Assembly (NCBI RefSeq): GCF_900156055.1
Contig: NZ_FTMQ01000004.1
Location: 310,001-374,000 of the forward strand
Direction of reading: 5' to 3'
DNA: 64,000 bases
From: Rhizobium sp. RU33A
GTDB taxonomy: Bacteria > Pseudomonadota > Alphaproteobacteria > Rhizobiales > Rhizobiaceae
Part shown: positions 18,377-27,413 of the stretch, piece after piece
How positions within the stretch are numbered: the first letter of the stretch is position 1
How the letters are laid out: every line of letters starts with the position of its first letter
Translations under genes and position numbers: made by a program
Notes under the pieces: generated by a model
The model's database searches: none
Told to the model about the DNA's origin: nothing
Seen by the model: the letters and a program-made list of their open reading frames with translations, nothing else

Positions 18377-18395
18377 GGTTAATGCAGCATTAACC
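18377..18395 (+). promoter_or_regulatory. CtrA-like binding site upstream of ftsK
   Basis: GGTTAATGCAGCATTAACC is a perfect 19-base palindrome containing TTAA-N7-TTAAC, the full CtrA consensus. It lies about 85 bases before the ftsK ATG, where a cell-cycle regulator would act. Confidence 0.6.
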
Positions 18396-18480
18396 CTCGA
18401 TCCTGTAGTCTAGCAGCTGGCGATCTCCGTCTTGGGCGGGGATCGAAGGCATCACCGGCAACAGGACGGACAGAGACCCC

Positions 18481-21132
18481 ATGAGCAGAAGCCATTCAGC
18501 AACGCTTCCGGAGCACTCGACACGCTCGGCGTTGTCAGCCTTCATGCTGCGCCAGATCCTGGCACTGACCGGCTTTGGGCTGTTTCTCCTTCTGGTGCTT
18601 GCAGTCGCGGCGCTCGCCACCTGGAACGTCTCGGATCCGAGCCTCTCCTATGCGACAGACAATCCGCCGACCAATATCCTCGGACTGTCCGGCGCAGTCT
18701 TTGCCGACCTGATGATGCAGTTCTTCGGGCTGGGTAGTCTTCTGGCGCTCCTGCCGGTGCTTGCCTGGTCCTTCGCCCTCATCGGCGGACGCCGTGTGAC
18801 CCGCATCCCGGCCCGTCTCGGTGCCTGGGTTGCAGGCGCCCTGGTTGCGGCTGCCGCCGTCGGCTGCTTTCCGCCGCCGCAGACCTGGCCCCTGCCAAGT
18901 GGAACAGGCGGCGTGCTCGGCGATCTCATCCTGCGCTTTCCGGCACTCTTCATCGGCGCCTATCCGACGTCGACATTCGCGATGATCCTGGGTGCGGTGC
19001 TGGCCCTGCCGGCGACCTGGCTGATGCTGTTTGCGGCCGGCATTGTCGGCAAGGCTGCCGAGCCGGCGGATGACGAGGAGCCTGTCGCTCCGCTCGTCCG
19101 CGCCAAGCCAAAGGCACCCGTCTTCGAAGACGAAGAGGAAGACGACGAACGCGAAGGCCCGATCGCTCTGGTCATGGGTGCGGTAACTCACAACTGGTAC
19201 ACGACGCGCGCCCGCGTCCGACGCCTGTTCGGCCTGAAGTCCAGCGATCGTCGCGAGCGCGATTTCGAACAGCCCTATGATTTCAACGATGACGAATTCG
19301 GGACACTCAACGAGCCGGTGCGCGCCAAGGCACCACCGCTCAATGCCCGCGTCGAACCCTCCCTGGATGGCGCACCTCTGCGCCCGACCGGCCGCTCGAT
19401 CGTATCCCCGCCGCCCATGTCGGCTGGGCACTTCGATGACGACGAAGACGATTTCGGTCTCGACGATCTGCCGCGGCCGGCCGGCATCCTTTCCGACGAC
19501 GGCGTGCGATCGGCGCCGGCAAAGCCTGCCGGAGCCTCGCCGCGCGTTGCGGCACCCGCCGCACGTCCCAAGCCGGGCCCCCGCATGGAGCGCGACGCGC
19601 AAGGCTCGCTTCTACGTCCCGAAGGTTTCCAGCTGCCCTCGGTCCATCTTCTTGCCGAGCCGCGCGCCATTACACGCGACGCCACGCTGTCTGCCGAGGC
19701 GCTGGAGCACAATGCCCGCCTGCTCGAGGGCGTTCTCGACGACTTCGGCGTCAAGGGCGAGATCATCCATGTCCGGCCCGGCCCTGTCGTCACGCTCTAC
19801 GAGCTCGAGCCGGCACCCGGCATCAAGTCGTCGCGCGTCATCGGCCTTGCCGACGACATTGCACGTTCGATGAGCGCAATTGCCGCCCGTGTTGCCGTGG
19901 TCCCCGGTCGCAACGCGATCGGCATCGAATTGCCCAACCAGACCCGCGAGACCGTCTACCTGCGCGAACTGATCGGCAGCCGCGACTTCGACGGCAACAA
20001 GGCAAAGCTTGCCATGGCACTCGGCAAGACGATCGGCGGCGAACCCGTCATCGCCGACCTCGCCAAGATGCCGCATCTGCTCGTCGCCGGCACCACCGGT
20101 TCGGGTAAGTCGGTTGCCATCAACACGATGATCCTGTCGCTCCTCTACAAGATGACGCCGGAGCAATGCCGCCTGATCATGATCGATCCGAAGATGCTGG
20201 AACTCTCCGTCTATGACGGCATCCCGCATCTTCTCTCTCCTGTTGTCACGGATCCGAAGAAGGCCGTGGTAGCGCTCAAATGGACCGTCCGCGAGATGGA
20301 AGAGCGCTACAAGAAGATGTCGAAGATCGGCGTTCGCAACATCGACGGCTTCAACGCCCGTGTCGCTCAGGCGCTCGAAAAGGGCGAGGTCCTGACCCGC
20401 ACCGTGCAGACCGGCTTTGACCGCCAGACGGGCGAAGCGATCTACGAGACGGAAGAATTCGACCTGCAGCCACTGCCCTATATCGTCGTCATCATCGACG
20501 AAATGGCAGACCTGATGATGGTGGCCGGCAAGGACATCGAAGGCGCCGTTCAGCGGCTTGCACAGATGGCCCGTGCGGCCGGCATCCACGTGATCATGGC
20601 AACCCAGCGCCCATCGGTCGACGTCATCACCGGTACGATCAAGGCGAACTTCCCGACCCGTATTTCCTTCCAGGTAACGTCGAAGATCGACAGCCGCACC
20701 ATTCTCGGCGAGCAGGGGGCCGAACAGCTGCTCGGCATGGGCGACATGCTCTACATGGCCGGCGGCGGCCGCATCCAGCGTGTCCACGGTCCCTTTGTCT
20801 CCGACCATGAGGTCGAAGAAATCGTTGCTTACCTCAAGACCCAAGGCTCGCCGCAATATCTCGAAGCAATCACCGTCGACGATGACGAGGATGGCGAAGA
20901 TGGCGGCGGTCCTGTTGGAACCGGCAACCTCGGTGAATCGGACGATCCCTATGATCAGGCGGTCGCCATTGTCCTGCGTGACGGCAAGGCGTCGACCTCC
21001 TATGTCCAGCGTCGTCTTGGCATCGGCTATAACCGTGCCGCGTCCCTGATCGAGCGCATGGAGAAGGAGGGCATCATCGGTCCTGCCAACCATGCCGGCA
21101 AACGCGAAATTCTGGTACCGACCGAAGAGTAA
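18481..21132 (+). CDS. ftsK: DNA translocase FtsK
   Basis: FtsK anchors at the division septum and pumps chromosome ends apart, activating XerCD recombination at dif. The 883 residues divide into an N-terminal membrane region with four or five segments (about 25-200), an acidic, proline-rich linker (about 200-400), the motor with Walker [13 protein letters not shown] near 536 and Walker [13 protein letters not shown] near 665, and a C-terminal winged-helix gamma domain ([20 protein letters not shown] to the end). The linker is shorter than in E. coli, as is usual in alphaproteobacteria. A CtrA-like site precedes it. Confidence 0.96.
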   Translation: MSRSHSATLPEHSTRSALSAFMLRQILALTGFGLFLLLVLAVAALATWNVSDPSLSYATDNPPTNILGLSGAVFADLMMQFFGLGSLLALLPVLAWSFALIGGRRVTRIPARLGAWVAGALVAAAAVGCFPPPQTWPLPSGTGGVLGDLILRFPALFIGAYPTSTFAMILGAVLALPATWLMLFAAGIVGKAAEPADDEEPVAPLVRAKPKAPVFEDEEEDDEREGPIALVMGAVTHNWYTTRARVRRLFGLKSSDRRERDFEQPYDFNDDEFGTLNEPVRAKAPPLNARVEPSLDGAPLRPTGRSIVSPPPMSAGHFDDDEDDFGLDDLPRPAGILSDDGVRSAPAKPAGASPRVAAPAARPKPGPRMERDAQGSLLRPEGFQLPSVHLLAEPRAITRDATLSAEALEHNARLLEGVLDDFGVKGEIIHVRPGPVVTLYELEPAPGIKSSRVIGLADDIARSMSAIAARVAVVPGRNAIGIELPNQTRETVYLRELIGSRDFDGNKAKLAMALGKTIGGEPVIADLAKMPHLLVAGTTGSGKSVAINTMILSLLYKMTPEQCRLIMIDPKMLELSVYDGIPHLLSPVVTDPKKAVVALKWTVREMEERYKKMSKIGVRNIDGFNARVAQALEKGEVLTRTVQTGFDRQTGEAIYETEEFDLQPLPYIVVIIDEMADLMMVAGKDIEGAVQRLAQMARAAGIHVIMATQRPSVDVITGTIKANFPTRISFQVTSKIDSRTILGEQGAEQLLGMGDMLYMAGGGRIQRVHGPFVSDHEVEEIVAYLKTQGSPQYLEAITVDDDEDGEDGGGPVGTGNLGESDDPYDQAVAIVLRDGKASTSYVQRRLGIGYNRAASLIERMEKEGIIGPANHAGKREILVPTEE

Positions 21133-21258
21133 GGCATCAATCGGTTCCGGAATGGAACAAGCGGACATGCGGACGAGTTGCCGCAGCGGCACAGGCGATA
21201 ACGGTCATGAAGCCGCCGCCTTTTTCGGCGAGACCGAGAGCATATGAAGGAGTATCGC

Positions 21259-21915
21259 ATGAAAGAAATCAAGGAACGCGGCGCCCGCCTCCCGATGTTG
21301 GCCAGCCGCCGCCAGTTCGTGCTGGGTACGGCTGCGATGATGGCTTGCGCCGCTCTGCCGTTCCCCGCATTCGCACAGGCGGGCGCGGCCCAGCAGATCG
21401 CCGACCATTTCTCGAGCGTGAGCACCATGATGGGCGAATTCGTCCAATTCGGTCCGCGTGGCGAGCAGACAGGCGGCAAGTTCTTCATCGAACGTCCGGG
21501 CAAGCTGCGCTTCAACTATGAACAGCCGTCGCCGATGCGCGTGATTTCCGATGGCAAGAATGTCGTCATCGGTAATACCAAGCTGAAGACCTGGGATCTC
21601 TACCCACTCAACAAGACGCCGCTCAGCCTGCTTCTCGCCAACCGGATCGATCTCAGCAACCAGATGGTCCGCGACGTCAAGCAGGAAGCGGACCTGACGA
21701 CGATCGTGCTCGGCGACCGGACGATCTTCGGCGATTCGACGATCACACTGATGTTCGATCCGAAGTCCTACGAACTGCGCCAGTGGACGATCACCGACGT
21801 GCAGAAAAAGGATACGTCGGTGATGATCTTCAATGTTCAGAATGGCGTGCAGTTCGACCCGAGCGTCTTTGAAATTCCCTATGCCGAAGTACATGGCCAG
21901 AGACGCGGCGGCTGA
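21259..21915 (+). CDS. lolA: Outer-membrane lipoprotein carrier protein LolA
   Basis: LolA shuttles lipoproteins through the periplasm to the outer membrane. The 218 residues show the family core: MGEFVQFGPRGEQTGGKFFI, RPGKLRFNYEQPSPMRVISDG, a long antiparallel beta pattern, and WTITDVQKKDTSVMIFNVQNG. The N-terminus has SRRQFVLG followed by a hydrophobic stretch and AFA-QAG, which reads as a twin-arginine (Tat) signal peptide rather than a plain Sec signal. I chose ATG 21259 because AAGGAG ends six bases before it; an ATG at 21244 is also in frame. It lies 126 bases after ftsK. Confidence 0.9.
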   Translation: MKEIKERGARLPMLASRRQFVLGTAAMMACAALPFPAFAQAGAAQQIADHFSSVSTMMGEFVQFGPRGEQTGGKFFIERPGKLRFNYEQPSPMRVISDGKNVVIGNTKLKTWDLYPLNKTPLSLLLANRIDLSNQMVRDVKQEADLTTIVLGDRTIFGDSTITLMFDPKSYELRQWTITDVQKKDTSVMIFNVQNGVQFDPSVFEIPYAEVHGQRRGG

Positions 21916-21939
21916 GACATTCTGTTTCGACCTGTGGAG

Positions 21940-21976
21940 AAGGCGGTAGATCGCAAGGGATCAGCCGCCTTTTCCT
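21940..21976 (+). terminator. Probable terminator of lolA
   Basis: AAGGCGG (21940-21946) pairs with CCGCCTT (21965-21971) over an 18-base loop, followed by TTTCC. The long loop makes it weaker than the other terminators here. Confidence 0.5.
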
Positions 21977-22031
21977 GTTCATGGGCACCTGAACCTCCTA
22001 AGAAGCCGGGGGAACATTCAAGGCGGCCACG

Positions 22032-22838
22032 ATGACACTCGCAATCACGACCTGGAACATCAACTCGGTGCGTCTGCGCCTGCCGATCGTCCAGGACTTC
22101 CTCAAGCGTGAAAATCCGGACATCCTGTGCCTGCAGGAAATCAAGTGCCAGAACGACCAGTTCCCGGCAGCGGAGATCGCAGAACTCGGCTATTCCAACA
22201 TCGTGATCCATGGGCAGAAGGGCTACCACGGGGTAGCAATCTGCTCGAAACTGCCTTTGGCCGAAGATCATCGGCAGGATTACTGCGGCGTCGGCGACAG
22301 CCGGCACATCTCGGCAGTCTTCGAATGGGCAGGGCGGCGGATCCGCCTGCACAACTTCTATGTGCCGGCCGGCGGCGACGAGCCGAACCGCGAGATCAAC
22401 CCGAAATTCGGGCACAAGCTCGACTTCATCGAGGAGATGAAGGCCCTGTCCGCCGAGGCGGAACCGAACACGGGCACCATTCTGGTCGGCGATCTGAACA
22501 TCGCGCCGCTGGAACACGATGTCTGGTCCCACAAGCAGATGCTCAAGATCGTCAGCCATACGCCGGTCGAAACGGAAGGCTTGCTCGCCATCATGCGTCA
22601 GGGCAAATGGGTCGACCTGATGCGCCAGCACGTGCCGGCTTCGGAGAAGCTCTACACCTGGTGGAGCTATCGGGCGAAGGATTGGGCCGCAGCAGACCGA
22701 GGCCGCCGTCTCGATCACATCTGGTCCTCTTCCGATCTCGCACCACTTCTGTCGCGCGTCGATATCCTCAAGGAAGCGCGTGGATGGAACCAGCCTTCGG
22801 ACCATGTACCCGTAACGGCCCGCTTCCAGAATCCATAG
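22032..22838 (+). CDS. xthA: Exodeoxyribonuclease III
   Basis: A 268-residue AP endonuclease/3'-5' exonuclease for base-excision repair. The endonuclease-exonuclease-phosphatase fold motifs are in order: TTWNINSVRLR, LCLQEIKCQ (metal-binding glutamate), NFYVPAGG (tyrosine), VGDLNIAP (aspartate and asparagine), RRLDHIWSS, and PSDHVPV with the catalytic histidine. It ends 22 bases from the convergent cyclic-nucleotide-binding gene. Confidence 0.95.
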   Translation: MTLAITTWNINSVRLRLPIVQDFLKRENPDILCLQEIKCQNDQFPAAEIAELGYSNIVIHGQKGYHGVAICSKLPLAEDHRQDYCGVGDSRHISAVFEWAGRRIRLHNFYVPAGGDEPNREINPKFGHKLDFIEEMKALSAEAEPNTGTILVGDLNIAPLEHDVWSHKQMLKIVSHTPVETEGLLAIMRQGKWVDLMRQHVPASEKLYTWWSYRAKDWAAADRGRRLDHIWSSSDLAPLLSRVDILKEARGWNQPSDHVPVTARFQNP

Positions 22839-22860
22839 CAGGCGATATAAAGTCGGCTAT

Positions 22861-23316
22861 CTAGGAGAATTTCGGCGCCAGCGCTTCCGCGCCATCGATC
22901 AGAGCCGCAAGCGACTGCTTGATCCGCCCCTCGACCTGGCGCGCCATCTGCGGATATTCCTCAAGCAGTCGGTGGAAGAGCGTCCGGGTGATCCTGATGA
23001 CGTCGACATCCTCGACCGCAACCGCAGTGTATTTGCGCTCCACCATGGTGATCAGGGCGAGCTCGGACAACATGATCCCGGGACCGACCCGGGCTTCCAG
23101 ATGCGGCTTTCCATCCCGGCCGATCACATAGAGCTCGATCTCGCCGCGAACGACGACATAGGCACATTCTGCCGGCGCCTTTTCCCGGAAGAGAGCCTGC
23201 CCCGCTGCAACCTGCCTGTGCTCGGCACCGAAGGCGATCAGACGCAGCTGATCCTTGTCCACACCGGAAAAGAGAGGCAGAGCCGACAGAAGCTCGATAT
23301 CGTCGCTGAGTGACAT
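22861..23316 (-). CDS. Cyclic-nucleotide-binding domain protein
   Basis: A 151-residue protein that is essentially one CRP-type cNMP-binding domain (LLSALPLFSGVDKDQLRLIA at the N-terminus, then AGQALFREKAPAECAYVVVRG, and SELALIT in the phosphate-binding cassette). No DNA-binding helix-turn-helix follows, so it is not a full CRP/FNR regulator. The PBC lacks the canonical arginine of cAMP receptors in the place I would expect it. Its ligand and partner are unknown. It lies downstream of the CenR-like gene on the same strand, with a terminator hairpin between. Confidence 0.8.
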   Translation of the reverse strand: MSLSDDIELLSALPLFSGVDKDQLRLIAFGAEHRQVAAGQALFREKAPAECAYVVVRGEIELYVIGRDGKPHLEARVGPGIMLSELALITMVERKYTAVAVEDVDVIRITRTLFHRLLEEYPQMARQVEGRIKQSLAALIDGAEALAPKFS

Positions 23317-23372
23317 TACGTTTCCTGGTCCGATCGGGCATCGTCGATACGCCCGCTGTCAGTCCATAACGC

Positions 23373-23415
23373 AAAACGGGGATGAAAACGACACAGAGGT
23401 CGCCTTCATCCCCGT
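23373..23415 (-). terminator. Rho-independent terminator of the cenR-like gene
   Basis: The 11-bp arms ACGGGGATGAA (23376-23386) and TTCATCCCCGT (23405-23415) pair, and the minus strand continues into TTTTG. It lies about 20 bases beyond the stop of the response regulator. Confidence 0.75.
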
Positions 23416-23433
23416 CGCATTCTGATCCGTCGT

Positions 23434-24117
23434 TCAGGGAACGATCTTGTAGCCGCCGTTTTCGGTGACCAGGATTTCGGCATTCGAGGGATCGCGCTCG
23501 ATCTTCTGGCGAAGCCGGTAGACATGGGTTTCGAGCGTATGGGTCGTCACGCCGGAATTGTAACCCCAGACCTCTTCGAGCAGAACATCGCGCGTCACCA
23601 CTTTCTGGCCGGCACGATAGAGGTAGCGGATGATTGCCGATTCCTTTTCCGTCAGGCGGATCTTCTTGCCGTCTTCGGTCGTCAGCAGTTTCTGGCTCGG
23701 CTTGAAGAGATAGGGACCGACCCCGAACGTCGCGTCCTCGCTCTGCTCGAACTGGCGCAATTGCGCGCGGATACGAGCGAGCAGAACGGCGAAGCGGAAG
23801 GGCTTGGTGACGTAGTCGTTGGCGCCCGCTTCGAGGCCGAGGATCGTATCGGAATCCGTGTCGTGGCCTGTCAGCATGATGACCGGCGACTTGAAGCCGC
23901 CCTTGCGCAGGAGCTTGACCGCTTCGCGGCCATCCATGTCCGGCAGCCCGACATCCATGATCATCAGATCGATCTGGGCGGTTTTTGCCGTCTGCATGGC
24001 GCGGGTCGCATTGCTTTCCTGCATGAGCGCAAACTCTTCGTAGAGCGAGAGCTGCTCGACCAGGATCTGCCTCAGATCGTCGTCATCATCTACAAGCAGA
24101 ATGGTCCGCGTCGTCAT
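23434..24117 (-). CDS. cenR: OmpR-family response regulator, CenR-like
   Basis: A 227-residue two-component regulator. The receiver domain (1-120) has the acidic pair in LLVDDDDDLRQ, phospho-acceptor D55 (MIMDVGLPDMDG) and the switch lysine in VTKPFR. The C-terminal OmpR-type winged helix spans about 130-226 (LTEKESAIIRYLYRA, VTTHTLETHVYRLRQKIE). The sequence and orphan position resemble CenR, an essential envelope regulator of Caulobacter and Brucella. No histidine kinase gene is adjacent. The name rests on similarity recalled from the family and is less sure than the fold. Confidence 0.82.
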   Translation of the reverse strand: MTTRTILLVDDDDDLRQILVEQLSLYEEFALMQESNATRAMQTAKTAQIDLMIMDVGLPDMDGREAVKLLRKGGFKSPVIMLTGHDTDSDTILGLEAGANDYVTKPFRFAVLLARIRAQLRQFEQSEDATFGVGPYLFKPSQKLLTTEDGKKIRLTEKESAIIRYLYRAGQKVVTRDVLLEEVWGYNSGVTTHTLETHVYRLRQKIERDPSNAEILVTENGGYKIVP

Positions 24118-24242
24118 CCGTCATCCTTCCAGTTTGGTCCCGTGCTTGGGATCTTGCTGCCCAAGTACACTGGATGTAAGCCTTACTCGCAGCCGTTTAA
24201 GGGCTATGAATACAACAATATTCACGAACAAGGCAAAAAGTC

Positions 24243-24800
24243 GTGACCAAGAGGCGGAAGACAGCGAAAATCGCAGGCTCAGAAGTCAAACGACTGTTGG
24301 TCCGCCCCGCTCCCGGCAATCAAAGACAGGCTATTCTTCAGGCGGGATCATTGACCTTTCGAGCGGCCCTCGGGCGCGGCGGCCGCACCAGTCGCAAGCG
24401 TGAGGGCGATGGCGCGACACCGATCGCGGTCATGCCTCTGCTCTTTGCCTATCGCCGGGGTGACAGTGGGCCATGGCCGTCCAGCCTGTTGAGCATGCGC
24501 CGATCATCATCCGACATGCTCTGGTGCGACGCAGTCGGCGACCCGAACTACAATCGCCCCGTCCGCGCGCCCTTCAAACCCAGTCATGAAACACTGCAGC
24601 GGACCGACGAGCTGTATGATGTCTGCATCGTGCTCGACTGGAACCTGCGAAGCCGCAAGCGCAGATGTGGCTCTGCAATCTTCTTTCACATCGCAAGACC
24701 CGGTTACACTCCGACGGAGGGCTGCGTCGCCATCAGCCCTCGGGATATGCGGCGCCTGCTCCCGCATCTCGGCCCCCGCACTACGCTTCAGGTTCTTTGA
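24243..24800 (+). CDS. YkuD-type (L,D-transpeptidase fold) protein
   Basis: A 185-residue protein starting at GTG 24243. The C-terminal part has the YkuD active-site pattern: histidine in FFHIARPG, then TPTEGCVAIS with the nucleophile cysteine, and a closing RRLLPHLG. Known enzymes cross-link peptidoglycan or attach proteins to it. Two oddities: the N-terminus (MTKRRKTAKIAGSEVKRLLV) is very basic with no signal peptide, and the spacing is that of the small DUF-like YkuD branch rather than classic Ldt enzymes. Divergent from cenR, 125 bases away. Confidence 0.82.
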   Translation: MTKRRKTAKIAGSEVKRLLVRPAPGNQRQAILQAGSLTFRAALGRGGRTSRKREGDGATPIAVMPLLFAYRRGDSGPWPSSLLSMRRSSSDMLWCDAVGDPNYNRPVRAPFKPSHETLQRTDELYDVCIVLDWNLRSRKRRCGSAIFFHIARPGYTPTEGCVAISPRDMRRLLPHLGPRTTLQVL

Positions 24801-24951
24801 ACCGAGATTAAGGGCTTTTGGGCGGTTCGGCCCTTTCACCGATGACGGAGCATCCTAGATACAAAAGAGGCGGACGGCGCTTTTTTGCGCCTCTTCGTGA
24901 CCGCCAACGATTTCGCGCCAAGCGCATCGAATGACACATCTGGAGATATTG

Positions 24952-25782
24952 ATGACAGACCAGACGCATATTGCCCTGAACGACGGCGCCCGCATTCCCC
25001 AGGTGGGCTTAGGCGTCTGGCAGACCCCGAACGACGAAGCAGCCCCCGCCGTCAAGGCCGCGCTGTCGGCCGGCTATCGCCATGTCGACACGGCCGCCGT
25101 CTATGAGAATGAAGAGGGCGTCGGCGAAGGCATCCGCCAGTCCGGGATCGACCGGGCGGAAATCTATCTCACGACCAAGCTCTGGAACACCGAACAAGGC
25201 TACGAGCAGACGCTGAAAGCCTTCGATGCCAGCCTGAAACGGCTGGGAACCGATTATGTCGACCTCTATCTCATCCATTGGCCTTCTGCTCATCGGGGCC
25301 TCTTCGTCGACACCTGGAAGGCATTCGTGAAGCTGAGGGAAGAAGGACGGGCGAAGTCCATCGGCGTGTCCAATTTCTATCCGGAGCACATTGAGAAGAT
25401 CATCGCCGAGACTGGCGTAACCCCGGTCATCAACCAGATCGAACTTCATCCGGACTTCCAGCAGCGCGAGGCGCGCGCCTTCCACGAGAAGCATGGCATC
25501 GCCACGCAGTCGTGGAGCCCGCTGGGCCAGGGCAAGCTTCTTGGACACCCTGCCATTGCTGATATCGCCGCCAAGCTCGGTCGCACGCCGGCTCAGGTCA
25601 TCATCCGCTGGCATATCGACAACGGCCTTGTGGTCATTCCGAAATCGGTCACCCCGTCGCGGATCAGCGAAAACTTCAAGGTCTTCGACTTCAAATTGTC
25701 AGCGGAAGACCTGGAAACGTTGAACGGTCTCGACGATGCGGGCGCCCGTCTCGGACCGGATCCGAAGACGGCAACCTTCTGA
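24952..25782 (+). CDS. Aldo/keto reductase (2,5-diketo-D-gluconate reductase type)
   Basis: A 276-residue NADPH-dependent reductase with the (beta/alpha)8 barrel signatures of the AKR superfamily: GYRHVDTAAVYENEEGVG (catalytic D46 and Y51), TTKLWN (K76), LYLIHWP (H109), SIGVSNFYPEHI, and the cofactor-binding VIPKSVTPSRISENFKVFDF. Closest in pattern to the 2,5-diketo-D-gluconic acid reductases (DkgA/B group); the true substrate is open. The start at 24952 follows GGAG by nine bases. Confidence 0.9.
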   Translation: MTDQTHIALNDGARIPQVGLGVWQTPNDEAAPAVKAALSAGYRHVDTAAVYENEEGVGEGIRQSGIDRAEIYLTTKLWNTEQGYEQTLKAFDASLKRLGTDYVDLYLIHWPSAHRGLFVDTWKAFVKLREEGRAKSIGVSNFYPEHIEKIIAETGVTPVINQIELHPDFQQREARAFHEKHGIATQSWSPLGQGKLLGHPAIADIAAKLGRTPAQVIIRWHIDNGLVVIPKSVTPSRISENFKVFDFKLSAEDLETLNGLDDAGARLGPDPKTATF

Positions 25783-25812
25783 TTCACGTGAGACACTGCG
25801 GATCGACGTGAG

Positions 25813-25848
25813 ACGGGCCGCCTCCCGAAAAGGAGGCGGCCCGTTTGC
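25813..25848. terminator. Strong bidirectional hairpin between convergent genes
   Basis: Perfect 13-bp stem ACGGGCCGCCTCC / GGAGGCGGCCCGT with a six-base loop (25813-25844), between the aldo/keto reductase stop (25782) and the SnoaL-like gene stop (25852). Only a short TT follows on the plus strand. Confidence 0.7.
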
Positions 25849-25851
25849 CGT

Positions 25852-26358
25852 TCACTGTTTGACGGCCGAGTCCCAGTGCTCGTCGGCCTTGCCGTCGACG
25901 ATCCGCCAGGTGTCATACCAGGTGGTGGTATAGGTTTTCGACGGATCCTTGGGATCTTTCTCCTCGCGGACGATGCCGACGGTCACCAGATCGCCCTCGG
26001 CTGTGACGAAAGCCACAGGGGTCGACAGTTTCTCGGGGAGCGGCTTCTTCTCGACTTTCAGGACCTCTGTGAAAAACGCGACAACGGTATCGCGGCCCGA
26101 CGCGACGTTCGGATTGTGCTGGAGGTAGCGCTCGGTCAAGAAGCGGTCGGCCTGATCCCAGTGCCCGGCCTCCAGGAGGTCGCGCATGATGTGATAGACG
26201 ACCTGCTTGTTGGCATGCAGCTGTGGATCGGGGCTCGTGAACAGAGCTTCCTTGTCGGCAGCGGCAACCACAGCTTCCTGAGCAAAAGCCGGGGAGGGAT
26301 AGGTCAAAGGTGAAAAGAGACTGAGGTTAACGGCAAGAACGGCCAATTGCTTGATCAT
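25852..26358 (-). CDS. Secreted SnoaL-like (NTF2-fold) protein
   Basis: A 168-residue protein with a Sec signal peptide (hydrophobic to about residue 22, cut near AFA-QEA) and an NTF2/SnoaL-type domain: VVYHIMRDLLEAGHWDQADR, FLTERYLQHNPNVASGRDTV, then a beta sheet ending TYTTTWYDTWRIVDGKADEH. The pattern 'Y-QHNP' and 'W-DIWR' fits the SnoaL-like polyketide cyclase branch. Its role in the periplasm is unknown. No operon partners. Confidence 0.8.
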   Translation of the reverse strand: MIKQLAVLAVNLSLFSPLTYPSPAFAQEAVVAAADKEALFTSPDPQLHANKQVVYHIMRDLLEAGHWDQADRFLTERYLQHNPNVASGRDTVVAFFTEVLKVEKKPLPEKLSTPVAFVTAEGDLVTVGIVREEKDPKDPSKTYTTTWYDTWRIVDGKADEHWDSAVKQ

Positions 26359-26578
26359 GGTTTCATCCTCGAAGACAGCAAGGGAAGATCATCCGGTGAT
26401 ACCGCTTGCTGCCCGATGCAGGTAGAAGGCAGTTTTTTCAGCCGAGGTCTGCAAAACAGAACCGCCACGAGATCGCTCCACAAGAACAAGGAGCCGGAGA
26501 TGCCCTCCTGTAGGGGCGCTTCTTGCCATCCCTGAACAAGATGTGACACTGTGCGCTGCCACAATTCGGGAGATTTCC

Positions 26579-27376
26579 ATGCTGCTCCGCCGCGCTGTCC
26601 TTGCCGGTCTCTCCGCCCTTGCCCTGCTGCCTCTTTCGGCCAACGCCACTGACCTGCCGGATCTCGGCGGCAAGACGGTGGTCGTGGTGACGGAGAATGC
26701 CTATCCGCCATTGCAGTTCGTCGACCCGAAGTCCGGCCAGCAGATCGGCTGGGAATATGACGCGATGAACGAGATCGCCAAGCGGCTGAATTTCACGGTC
26801 GAGTATCAGAACACCTCCTGGGATGCGATGATTCAGGCCGTGTCGGACAACCAGTTTCAGATCGGTATGACCGGCATCACGATCAAGGAAGACCGCAAGG
26901 AGAAGGTGGATTTCTCAGAGCCCTACATGCGCTCTGAGCAGTTCATGCTGGTTCGCGGTGACGAGAGCCGGTTTACCGACGGCAAGAGCTTTGCCGCCGT
27001 TGAAGACGGTCTTGTCGGTGCACAGCCGGGCACGACCCCCTTCTACACGGCCGTTTATGAGATCCTCGACGGCAACGAGCAGAACCCGCGCATCAAGCTG
27101 TTCGAGACCTTCGGCGCGACTGTCCAGGCATTGAAGACCGGTGACGTCGACGTCGTGCTGACGGACGGCACCGCCGGCAAGGGTTATGTCGATGCTTCTA
27201 ATGGCGGGCTCAAGCTCGTCGGTGGTCCGCTCGGTTCGGAAGACTTCGGCTTCATCTTCCCGAAGGGCTCCGAACTCGTCGCGCCCGTCAATGCCGCGAT
27301 CGCCGCGATGAAGGCCGACGGCACCATCGAGACGCTGAACAAGAAGTGGTTCCTAGACTACAAGATGGGCGAATGA
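26579..27376 (+). CDS. Amino-acid ABC transporter substrate-binding protein
   Basis: A 265-residue periplasmic binding protein of the polar amino-acid family 3. Signal peptide MLLRRAVLAGLSALALLPLS, cut near ANA-TDL. Then VVVVTENAYPPLQF, GWEYDAMNEIAKRLN, the ligand-arginine segment and VDFSEPYMRSEQ, all typical of the Lys/Arg/Orn and Gln binding-protein group. The start at 26579 is set by the signal peptide. It is followed after 37 bases by a permease. No ATPase gene is present in the cluster. Confidence 0.9.
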   Translation: MLLRRAVLAGLSALALLPLSANATDLPDLGGKTVVVVTENAYPPLQFVDPKSGQQIGWEYDAMNEIAKRLNFTVEYQNTSWDAMIQAVSDNQFQIGMTGITIKEDRKEKVDFSEPYMRSEQFMLVRGDESRFTDGKSFAAVEDGLVGAQPGTTPFYTAVYEILDGNEQNPRIKLFETFGATVQALKTGDVDVVLTDGTAGKGYVDASNGGLKLVGGPLGSEDFGFIFPKGSELVAPVNAAIAAMKADGTIETLNKKWFLDYKMGE

Positions 27377-27413
27377 ACCGCGTCCGTCCCTGCGACCTGA
27401 AGGCGGGTGACTG

